Assembly (NCBI GenBank): GCA_910579745.1
Contig: CAJTVH010000006.1
Coordinates: 13,662-77,661 of the forward strand
Length of the DNA: 64,000 nucleotides
Source of the DNA: an uncultured Clostridia bacterium
Lineage (GTDB): Bacteria > Bacillota > Clostridia > Lachnospirales > CAG-274
Direction: 5' to 3'
The notes below the pieces were generated by a model. That model saw only the letters and a program-made list of their open reading frames with translations, was not told the origin of the DNA and searched no databases. Position 1 is the first letter of the stretch; the number at the start of each line of letters is the position of its first letter. A program made the position numbers and the translations under genes. Of this stretch, positions 24,098 to 30,950 are shown one piece after another.

Positions 24098-25753
24098 ATG
24101 ATGAATTTTAAAAAATACAGACCATATCCAGCTATGAATATGCCGGAAAGAAAATGGCCGTCAAATACTATTGTAAAAGCGCCTGTATGGTGCAGTGTAG
24201 ATCTTAGGGACGGTAATCAGGCTCTTGAGAAGCCGATGAATCTTGATCAAAAAATTAAATTTTTTAAGTTTCTCACTGAAATAGGATTTAAGGAGATAGA
24301 AGTTGGTTTTCCCGCCGCCAGTGACACAGAGTATGTTTTTACCCGTACGCTGATTGAGGAAAATCTTATTCCAGACGATGTGACTATTCAAGTGCTTACA
24401 CAAAGCAGGGAGCATATTATTAAAAAAACTTTTGAGGCTTTAAAAGGCGTTAATAAAGCGGTTGTACATCTGTATAACTCAACGTCAACTTTACAGAGAG
24501 ACGTTGTTTTCAATAAAGGAAAAAAAGAAATTACGGAGCTCGCTGTTTTTGGAGCCAAAATGATTGACGAGCTCGCTGAGGAATACGGAAAAGAGCATTT
24601 TCTCTTTGAATATTCTCCTGAGAGTTTTACAGGTACGGAAATGGACTATGCCGCGGAAATATGCAACGCTGTTTTAGATGTTTGGAAACCAACTTCAGAC
24701 AGAAAAGTCATTATTAATTTACCTTCTACCGTGGAAATGGCGACTCCAAATGTTTACGCGGATCAGATTGAGTATATGTGCGGCCATCTTAAATACCGTG
24801 AGAATGTTTTAGTGAGTCTTCATGCCCATAATGACAGGGGAACCGCTATCGCGTCGACTGAGCTTGGAATGCTTGCGGGGGCGGACAGGGTTGAGGGAAC
24901 CCTTTTTGGAAATGGAGAGAGAACGGGAAACGCTGATATTTTAAATATAGCTCTTAATCTTTTTTCTCAAGGGATTGACCCAGAGCTTGATTTTACCCAT
25001 ATTAATAAAGCTATTGAAATTTATGAGGAATCAACGGGTATCGCGGTGCATCCGAGACATCCTTACGCGGGGGATTTGGTTTATACGGCTTTTTCAGGCT
25101 CTCACCAAGACGCTATAAAAAAAGGTATGGCTAAAATGAGCGAACATCCGGAGCGATGGGAAGTTCCTTATCTTCCTATTGATCCAGCGGACGTTGGCAG
25201 AAGTTACGACCCTATTATAAGAATTAACAGTCAGTCGGGAAAGGGCGGTATAGCTTATATTCTTGAGCACAATTACGGATTGATTGTTCCTAAAAGTATG
25301 CAGCAGGAATTTAGTCTTATTGTAACTAAAGTCTCCGACGCTGAAAACAGAGAGCTCTCTCCAGAGGAAATTTACGCGTTATTTATGGATAATTATAAAG
25401 ATATTAAAAAACCTGTCGAGGTTGTTTATTATAATGAGAGTACACAGGGAAAAACCGTTACGGTTACTTCCGATGTTGTTATCGATGGGAAATCTAAACA
25501 GATTGTTGAGAGCGGCAACGGTATTTTAGACGCTTTTTGTAAAAGTCTGCAAAAGGAACTTGGTATCAAATTTGATGTGGTAAATTACAGCGAGCATTCT
25601 CTCTCATTTGGAAATAAGTCGAGAGCGATTACTTATATTCAAATTTATGACAAAGATCATAATTCTTATTTTGGGGCTGGAACAAGCAGCAATATAAGCA
25701 AGTCGTCTTTGAGGGCTGTTGTCAGTGCCGTAAATAAAATGAGAAAAGGGTAA
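24098..25753 (+). CDS. leuA: 2-isopropylmalate synthase (long form)
   Basis: LeuA condenses 2-ketoisovalerate with acetyl-CoA, the first committed step of leucine synthesis. The 551-aa protein is of the longer mycobacterial/fungal type, starting KYRPYPAMNMPERKWPS. It shows the DRE-TIM signature SVDLRDGNQAL near residue 35 and the metal-binding HAHNDRGTA. A C-terminal LeuA dimer regulatory domain (about 410-551) carries leucine feedback inhibition. AGGAGG at 24083-24088 supports the ATG at 24098 (or the adjacent ATG at 24101); a longer in-frame start at 24026 lies inside the family C element. It is regulated by the leucine T-box. leuB and leuCD are not nearby. Confidence 0.95.
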   Translation: MMNFKKYRPYPAMNMPERKWPSNTIVKAPVWCSVDLRDGNQALEKPMNLDQKIKFFKFLTEIGFKEIEVGFPAASDTEYVFTRTLIEENLIPDDVTIQVLTQSREHIIKKTFEALKGVNKAVVHLYNSTSTLQRDVVFNKGKKEITELAVFGAKMIDELAEEYGKEHFLFEYSPESFTGTEMDYAAEICNAVLDVWKPTSDRKVIINLPSTVEMATPNVYADQIEYMCGHLKYRENVLVSLHAHNDRGTAIASTELGMLAGADRVEGTLFGNGERTGNADILNIALNLFSQGIDPELDFTHINKAIEIYEESTGIAVHPRHPYAGDLVYTAFSGSHQDAIKKGMAKMSEHPERWEVPYLPIDPADVGRSYDPIIRINSQSGKGGIAYILEHNYGLIVPKSMQQEFSLIVTKVSDAENRELSPEEIYALFMDNYKDIKKPVEVVYYNESTQGKTVTVTSDVVIDGKSKQIVESGNGILDAFCKSLQKELGIKFDVVNYSEHSLSFGNKSRAITYIQIYDKDHNSYFGAGTSSNISKSSLRAVVSAVNKMRKG

Positions 25754-25802
25754 ATTGGGAAAACGCTAATTAATAATTAACTCAAAGCTTTTAAATTTAA
25801 AT

Positions 25803-25850
25803 GATTGTGTCAAAGCTACGGTTGTTTATAGTTTTGACACAGTCTTTTTA
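25803..25850 (+). terminator. leuA terminator
   Basis: GATTGTGTCAAA pairs with TTTGACACAGTC across an 18-base loop and is followed by TTTTT. It lies 50 bases after the leuA stop. Confidence 0.8.
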
Positions 25851-25865
25851 CTTTTTATAACTTTT

Positions 25866-26026
25866 TGTGGATATTTTAGTTTTCAGATACGCTCTAAACC
25901 GGTTTCATTTTATTTTTTACAGTTTGTGGATATTTTAGCTTTATAAAGCGGTACAAATTTTTTGTATAATTGATATTTTACACAATTTTAACAATATTCG
26001 CAGAGTTTTCAGATACGCTATAGTTA
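25866..26026. repeat. Cluster of family A end fragments
   Basis: TTTTAGTTTTCAGATACGCT at about 25877-25896 and AGTTTTCAGATACGCTATAG at about 26007-26026 are two right ends of family A in the same orientation, with a degraded end-like TTTGTGGATATTTTAGC between them. The unit looks like an eroded or tandem insertion, with no coding content. Confidence 0.55.
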
Positions 26027-26091
26027 TTTATAATTTTTATTGTGATATAGCTTTATAATTTAGTCAATACAGAATCGGGAGGCGTGTTAAA

Positions 26092-26261
26092 ATGAAAGAT
26101 AAATTGACACGGTATACTTTGCGGATTTCACAAATATTGCTTGATAAAATTAAGCTATATCGCCGAATATGAGGGTAGGACTAAAAATTGTGAAATAGGA
26201 CAGCTTATAAAAAAAGAAAATCGCTGAACTTTAGAAAGATAACGGAAAGATTGAGCTATAA
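26092..26261 (+). pseudogene. Decayed Arc/ribbon-helix-helix DNA-binding protein gene
   Basis: A good site, GGGAGG, precedes ATG at 26092. The frame reads MKDKLTRYTLRISQILLDKI and then fails. The next frame continues YIAEYEGRTKNCEIGQLIKK. A third reads IAEL, stop, KDNGKIEL. Put together this is a typical 55-aa Arc-like RHH repressor that has suffered two frameshifts and a nonsense codon. It lies in a gap full of repeat fragments. The identification rests on my recognition of the pattern. Confidence 0.6.
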
Positions 26262-26371
26262 GAATTTTGAGATTATTATGTCAATTTCATAAACATTTTG
26301 AGTATAAGAAATATTGAATAAAATGATTTTTCTCTCTATTCTGAAATCGCTGTAATGTTATAAAAAACCGC

Positions 26372-26399
26372 TTGACATAATATAAATTAATGATATAAT
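26372..26399 (+). promoter_or_regulatory. thrS leader promoter
   Basis: Consensus TTGACA (26372-26377) and TATAAT (26394-26399) are 16 bases apart, followed within 10 bases by the start of the T-box stem I. Confidence 0.85.
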
Positions 26400-26807
26400 A
26401 ATTGTAAAGCTATGATAAGGACAAGTAGGTTAATTGACGCTATTAACAGTGTATCTGAGATTTTAATCAGCTGAGTAAGTCACCGTTTTTAAGCGGAGGC
26501 ATTTGCTCTTATATTCAGTTATGGCACAAGCTTACACTGAGTATAAAGGTTGTTATGTGAGTATTTTTATGAAATAAAAATATGGAGAGTTTTTGATTGA
26601 TTTTTAGATACGCTTTCAGAGAGAAACGTGGCGGCGTGCCGTCGGCTGGAAACGTTTTATGCGCGCTTTTAATTGAAACCACCTTTGAGCGACTTTAATA
26701 GAGTACGTTTTGTCCGCGTTAAAGACTTTTGAGGGCCTTTTGGCTGAATTTGGGTGGAACCACGAATTTTTCGTCCCTTTTTCCTTTGTGGAATCAGGGA
26801 CTTTTTT
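26400..26807 (+). promoter_or_regulatory. T-box leader of thrS with insertion in stem I, specifier ACC
   Basis: Stem I starts GCTATGATAAGGACAAGTAGG (26409-26429). The specifier in GAAACCACCTTTGAG reads ACC at 26678-26680, a threonine codon aligned with the leuA leader's CTC. The T-box is TGGGTGGAACCACG (26751-26764). The terminator GTCCCT / AGGGAC with T6 lies at 26773-26807. Unusually, about 190 bases separate the AGTAGG motif from the AGAGAG motif (26617), because of an insert at about 26446-26618. Confidence 0.88.
26446..26618. mobile_element. Family A-like insert inside the thrS T-box stem I
   Basis: It is bounded by CAGTGTATCTGAGATTTTAA and by GATTTTTAGATACGCTTTCA, which are inverted and resemble family A ends (GAGCGTATCTGAAAAC). 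The interior does not resemble the 161-bp consensus. Removing it would restore a stem I with a normal distance between AGTAGG and AGAGAG. Confidence 0.55.
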
Positions 26808-26879
26808 ACGCTTAAAAGCGGGAGAGAGGGTAAAGTATCCGTTTTCCGCTAAATCTTTTTAATTTTGGAGGTAATTTTA

Positions 26880-28781
26880 ATGATTAATGTTAAACTAAAA
26901 GACGGAACATCTAAGCAATATGAAAAAGGAACGACAGTTATTGACATAGCGAGAGACATTAGCGAAGGTCTCGCCAGAAATATTTGTGCCGGACTTTTAA
27001 ACGGCGACGTTGTGGATATTAGAACGCCTATTTTGGAGGATTGTGAGCTTAACATACTCACTTTTGACAGCCCTGAGGGGAAGAGGGCTTTTCGTCACAC
27101 AGCGTCACATATTCTCGCTCAGGCGGTTAAACGTCTATATCCTCAGACTAAGCTCGCCATAGGGCCGTCAACGGACGACGGATTTTATTATGATTTTGAC
27201 AGAGAGCCTTTTACTCTTGATGAGCTGGAAGAAATAGAGAAAGAAATGAAAAAAGTTGTTAAGGAAAACATTAAAATTGAGAGATTTGAGCTTCCGAGAG
27301 ACGAGGCTGTTAAATTTATGGAAGAGGCGGGCGAAACTTATAAAGTTGAGCTTATAAACGATTTACCGGAAGACGCCGTTATTTCTTTCTATAAACAAGG
27401 GGATTTTACCGACCTCTGCGCGGGGCCTCATCTTACGTCTACAAAGGCGGTTAAAGCGTTTAAGCTTACTTCAGTCGCCGGAGCTTACTGGAGAGGCAAC
27501 GAGAAAAATAAAATGCTCACAAGAATTTACGGTACGGCGTTTACTAAGAGCGAGGACCTCAAATTATATCTTGAGAGAATTGAGGAGGCTAAAAAGCGAG
27601 ACCACAGAAAAATCGGAAAAGAGTTAGGGCTATTTACTTTTATGGATGAGGGTCCGGGGTTTCCGTTTTTCCTCCCAAAAGGTGTTGTTCTTAAAAACAC
27701 TCTTATTAATTTCTGGAGAGAAATTCATGAAAAAGAGGGGTATGTGGAGATTTCAACTCCTATGATACTTAACAGGCAGTTATGGGAAACATCAGGACAC
27801 TGGGGGCACTATAAAAACAATATGTATACTACTGTTATTGATGACGATGATTTCGCGATTAAACCTATGAATTGTCCGGGCGGTCTTTTGGTTTACAAAT
27901 CAACTCAGCATTCTTACAGGGATTTACCAGTGAGGATGGGAGAGCTCGGAGTTGTTCACCGTTGTGAGAAGTCGGGACAGCTTCATGGTCTTATGCGAGT
28001 TAGATGCTTTACTCAAGACGACGCTCATATTTTTATGACGCCGGAGCAAATTAAGGATGAGATTAAAGGCGTTGTTCGTATTATTGACGAGGTTTACAGT
28101 TTATTTGGATTTAAATATCATGTTGAGCTTTCAACAAGACCAGAGGACAGTATGGGAAGCGACGAGGACTGGGAAGTGGCTACAAACGGTCTCAGGGAGG
28201 CTCTTGATGACCTTGGCATGACTTATGTTGTAAATGAGGGCGATGGCGCTTTTTATGGACCTAAAATTGATTTCCATCTTGAGGACTGCCTTGGCAGAAC
28301 ATGGCAGTGTGGTACTATACAGCTTGATTTCCAGCTTCCTCTTCGTTTTAATACCGAATATGTGGGCGCCGACAACGAAAAACACAGGCCTATTATGATT
28401 CACAGGGTTGTATTTGGTTCTATTGAGAGATTTATTGGTATTCTTACGGAGCATTTCGCCGGAAATTTTCCGACATGGCTTACTCCTGTTCAGGCGGCCG
28501 TTCTGCCTATTTCCGAAAAGTTTCACGATTACGCCGAAAAAGTCGTTGAAACTCTTAAAGACAGCGGTATAAGAGTTCAAGCTGATTACAGGGCGGAAAA
28601 AATAGGTTATAAAATAAGAGAGGCGAGGCTCCAAAGAATACCTTATCTTCTTGTTGTGGGAGAAAAAGAGGCTGAAAGCGGGGAAGTCGCCGTTAAAAGC
28701 AGAGGGGAAGATTTAGGAGCTAAAAAACTTGACGTGTTTATTAAAGAAATAAAGGAAGAAATAGACAGTAAAGCGAGATAA
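26880..28781 (+). CDS. thrS: Threonyl-tRNA synthetase
   Basis: ThrRS charges tRNA-Thr. The 633-aa sequence has the usual order: TGS domain (1-62), a second editing domain with HTASHILAQAVKR (the zinc-dependent HxxxH editing site), and a class II catalytic core with MNCPGG, the motif 2 region HRCEKSGQLHGLMRVR and the motif 3 region SIERFIGIL. An anticodon-binding domain (about 535-633) follows. GGAGG before ATG at 26880 sets the start; an upstream ATG at 26865 overlaps that site. Expression is controlled by the threonine T-box. Confidence 0.97.
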   Translation: MINVKLKDGTSKQYEKGTTVIDIARDISEGLARNICAGLLNGDVVDIRTPILEDCELNILTFDSPEGKRAFRHTASHILAQAVKRLYPQTKLAIGPSTDDGFYYDFDREPFTLDELEEIEKEMKKVVKENIKIERFELPRDEAVKFMEEAGETYKVELINDLPEDAVISFYKQGDFTDLCAGPHLTSTKAVKAFKLTSVAGAYWRGNEKNKMLTRIYGTAFTKSEDLKLYLERIEEAKKRDHRKIGKELGLFTFMDEGPGFPFFLPKGVVLKNTLINFWREIHEKEGYVEISTPMILNRQLWETSGHWGHYKNNMYTTVIDDDDFAIKPMNCPGGLLVYKSTQHSYRDLPVRMGELGVVHRCEKSGQLHGLMRVRCFTQDDAHIFMTPEQIKDEIKGVVRIIDEVYSLFGFKYHVELSTRPEDSMGSDEDWEVATNGLREALDDLGMTYVVNEGDGAFYGPKIDFHLEDCLGRTWQCGTIQLDFQLPLRFNTEYVGADNEKHRPIMIHRVVFGSIERFIGILTEHFAGNFPTWLTPVQAAVLPISEKFHDYAEKVVETLKDSGIRVQADYRAEKIGYKIREARLQRIPYLLVVGEKEAESGEVAVKSRGEDLGAKKLDVFIKEIKEEIDSKAR

Positions 28782-28788
28782 CAGTCAA

Positions 28789-28840
28789 TTATAGCGATTT
28801 GAAAAATTGAGTTTATTTATTTTTAAGTTTATTAAATAGA
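28789..28840. repeat. Short family C relic
   Basis: TTATAGCGATTTGAAAAATT and TTTTTAAGTTTATTAAATAG are the two ends of family C with almost nothing between them. It directly follows thrS. Confidence 0.5.
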
Positions 28841-28854
28841 CTCTATTCAAAACT

Positions 28855-29039
28855 TTACGGCGATTTATCAGGAGCCGGAAAAAATAACTTTATTCAAAAC
28901 TTATTTACGCTTTTATCGTAAAAAAAGCAAAATACCTTTCTACGCGAGGAACGAAGGCGGACGTAGTCCGCTTTTCGCGCGGTAAAAGCGCTGACCGTTT
29001 GAATAAAATAATTTTTTCCTCTTTATTAAATTGCCGTAA
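28855..29039. mobile_element. Family F element
   Basis: The left end TTACGGCGATTT and right end AAATTGCCGTAA are inverted, as are the inner arms GGAAAAAATAACTTTATTCA and TGAATAAAATAATTTTTTCC. The 185-bp element has a GC-richer core with GGCGGACGTAGTCCGC, a palindrome. It has no coding content. Confidence 0.75.
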
Positions 29040-29128
29040 TTACATAGTTTTATAAATAAGTCTATTATAAAACCGAAAAAGAAAAGTTTACTTAAATCCG
29101 CCCCTACAGCATTATTAAATAAGATATA

Positions 29129-29278
29129 TCAACAGTTGTTTTGTATAAGTTCCCATACGCCGAAAGCTATTAAAATCAGTGACGTGAAAAAATTGAACCA
29201 TGGCATAATTAAAGAAAGCAGCATACCTATTCCTAGGGAAAGGCAGATTATTCCTATTACTTTTCTAAGACAGAACAT
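29129..29278 (-). CDS. Small membrane protein (49 aa), unknown
   Basis: GGGGATTGATAAA precedes an ATG at 29278. The product starts MFCLRKVIGIICLSLGIGML and ends VWELIQNNC, with two hydrophobic segments separated by LIMPWFNFF. Small two-helix proteins of this type are common and uncharacterised in Clostridia. It is monocistronic. Confidence 0.6.
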   Translation of the reverse strand: MFCLRKVIGIICLSLGIGMLLSLIMPWFNFFTSLILIAFGVWELIQNNC

Positions 29279-29398
29279 TTTATCAATCCCCTTTTTATTT
29301 ATAATATGAGATTAGAAAAGGAAATTTGAAAAATTAACTGTAAGTTTACTGACTAAAGATATTTTTTTGTTTTACGAAGATTTTAACATTGTTATAAA

Positions 29399-29441
29399 GA
29401 AACGCCCCTATGGAGGTTTTAATTTTCCATAGGGGCGTTTC
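29399..29441 (-). terminator. Terminator of the 56-aa gene
   Basis: GAAACGCCCCTATGGA pairs with TCCATAGGGGCGTTTC around a loop of about 11 bases. Minus-strand transcripts from the small gene at 29454-29624 reach it 13 bases past the stop codon and then meet a short T stretch. Confidence 0.75.
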
Positions 29442-29453
29442 TCTCATATTCTT

Positions 29454-29624
29454 TTATCCCAGTGCTTTTTCAAGTCTGTCAAGGTCTGTTCTTGGAAACC
29501 ACATTAAAAGCTCTCTATACTGTTCACGGTTGAGCCCTTCCGTAGTGGTATAGATGTCTATTTTTCCGTCAACAGACGCCGCTTTAAATTTTGTTAAGAT
29601 TTTTTCAAAGTCATTTTGTTTCAT
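29454..29624 (-). CDS. Small hypothetical protein (56 aa)
   Basis: AGAAAGGATG lies upstream of the ATG at 29624. The soluble product begins MKQNDFEKILTKFKAASVDG and ends DLDRLEKALG. A helix-rich composition and the phrase YRELLMWFPR are visible, but I recognise no family. It has its own strong terminator, which supports it being a real gene. Confidence 0.6.
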   Translation of the reverse strand: MKQNDFEKILTKFKAASVDGKIDIYTTTEGLNREQYRELLMWFPRTDLDRLEKALG

Positions 29625-29693
29625 AAATTTTGTACATCCTTTCTATAAGTATTAAAAATTTGTATCAATTTTTATCGAAAATAAGGAGTTTTA

Positions 29694-29796
29694 CCATAGC
29701 GAAACAATAAAAAAAGAAGGGACAAGTTTTAATAAAGCTGATATATCAAGGAATTATTTTATTGTTTCGCGATTAAAAGTCTGTGAATTGCCGTAA
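29694..29796. repeat. Family B element
   Basis: It begins ATAGCGAAACAATAAAAAAA and ends TTATTGTTTCGCG, then GTGAATTGCCGTAA, matching family B over its length of about 100 bp. It lies just past the stop codon of the second TauE/SafE half. Confidence 0.7.
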
Positions 29797-29813
29797 GTTT
29801 ATTAACTACGGTA

Positions 29814-30173
29814 TTATTTTTTCTCTTTTTTAAAAATCTCTGAGATGCCCATTATAAATAGAAATCCGCCGAAACATTTTCTTAGAATAGCGGCTTTCAT
29901 ATTTACCGCTAAAAACGCGCCGGCACCCGCTCCAACGAGCCCAAATAATATAATTTTAAAAAGCCCCTTTTTTTCGATATTTCCGCTTTTAGCGTGTGTA
30001 AATAAGGCTATTATCGCCGTAGGTATAAAATAAATTAAATTGAAGTTCTGTGCTGTATGCTGTTCGTAGTCAAAAAAGATGCTTAACGCCGGAATTAGAA
30101 TTGTTCCGCCTCCAATTCCCATTCCGCTTATAATACCTGACAAAAAACCTATGATTATGAGTAAAAATATCAT
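29814..30173 (-). CDS. TauE/SafE-type (TSUP) membrane protein, C-terminal half-size subunit
   Basis: This 119-aa protein has four predicted membrane helices and the TSUP loop GMGIGGGTILIPAL near residue 20. Full-length TauE/SafE sulfite/sulfonate or anion exporters are about 250 aa with two such halves; here each half is a separate gene. The ATG overlaps the stop of the preceding gene by 4 bases (ATGA at 30170-30173), so translation is probably coupled and the two proteins likely form the complete transporter. The substrate is unknown. Confidence 0.85.
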   Translation of the reverse strand: MIFLLIIIGFLSGIISGMGIGGGTILIPALSIFFDYEQHTAQNFNLIYFIPTAIIALFTHAKSGNIEKKGLFKIILFGLVGAGAGAFLAVNMKAAILRKCFGGFLFIMGISEIFKKEKK

Positions 30174-30535
30174 AATACCATTTTCACCGCCGCGGCAATC
30201 ATAAACGCTCCAAATATTTTATGCAGCCATTTATCGGAAACTTTATTTAAAAGTTTCGCTCCGACAAATCCTCCCGCCATACCGCCTAATGATACCGAAA
30301 TAACATTAAACCAATCTAATCCGCCGTTTTTAAGGTAGATAAACATACTTAAAACGGACAGAGGAAGAATAATAGCTATAGCTGTGGCGTGCGCTTTATG
30401 AGGCTCTATTTTTAAAAATCTTTCCATAGCCGGAACTACTATTGTTCCGCCTCCGGAGCCGAAAAGACCGTTAGCGAAGCCTGTCACGATTCCTATCGCG
30501 GCAGAGATTAATCCTTTCTTTCCCAAAGAAATCAC
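30170..30535 (-). CDS. TauE/SafE-type (TSUP) membrane protein, N-terminal half-size subunit
   Basis: This 121-aa protein has four helices and the matching glycine loop GLFGSGGGTIVVPAM near residue 25. It is similar in plan to its partner, as expected for the internally duplicated TSUP fold. It is translated first, with the second half overlapping its stop codon. AAGAAATCACCTCAAA on the plus strand gives a TGAGGTGATTT ribosome binding site in the message. No sulfur-metabolism gene is adjacent to suggest a substrate. Confidence 0.85.
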   Translation of the reverse strand: MISLGKKGLISAAIGIVTGFANGLFGSGGGTIVVPAMERFLKIEPHKAHATAIAIILPLSVLSMFIYLKNGGLDWFNVISVSLGGMAGGFVGAKLLNKVSDKWLHKIFGAFMIAAAVKMVL

Positions 30536-30572
30536 CTCAAAAATATTTTGGCTGTATAAACAATTTTTATAC

Positions 30573-30743
30573 TAGACTTCTTTCGAAACTGTAAAATTAC
30601 ATCAATTCAATAAAAAATTATTTCATTCAATGCTTTAGCGAAAGGCATTTTGACTTTTAAATGCCGGAAGCGTTAAGAAGCATTGAATGAAATGATTTTT
30701 TGGATCGATACTTCTATTGGTATGAAGTTTCGAAAGATGTCTA
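30573..30743. repeat. Inverted-repeat element related to family F
   Basis: The outer ends TAGACTTCTTTCGAAACT and AGTTTCGAAAGATGTCTA are inverted, and inside AAAATTATTTCATTCAATGC faces GCATTGAATGAAATGATTTT. It would form one long hairpin about 170 bases in length. No coding content. Confidence 0.7.
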
Positions 30744-30837
30744 CTAAACTTCTTTAGAAAATTTACAGCAATTTCCGATGATGAAGAGAAAAATATTTTT
30801 TTCATTATGGAGGTTTTGAAATTACTTGATTTTGAAA

Positions 30838-30890
30838 AAAGACCGCTATATATTTGGTAATTTTTAATCACCAAATATATAGCGGTCTTT
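30838..30890 (-). terminator. Terminator of the chemotaxis receptor gene
   Basis: A perfect 21-bp stem, AAAGACCGCTATATATTTGG plus T, faces its complement across an 11-base loop. On the minus strand it is followed by a T-run, and it lies 60 bases after the receptor's stop codon. Confidence 0.85.
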
Positions 30891-30950
30891 GGTAAGAGAT
30901 TATTTGCGGTCTATTTATAGGCTCAAAAAATCGTATTACAGGAAACTTTA

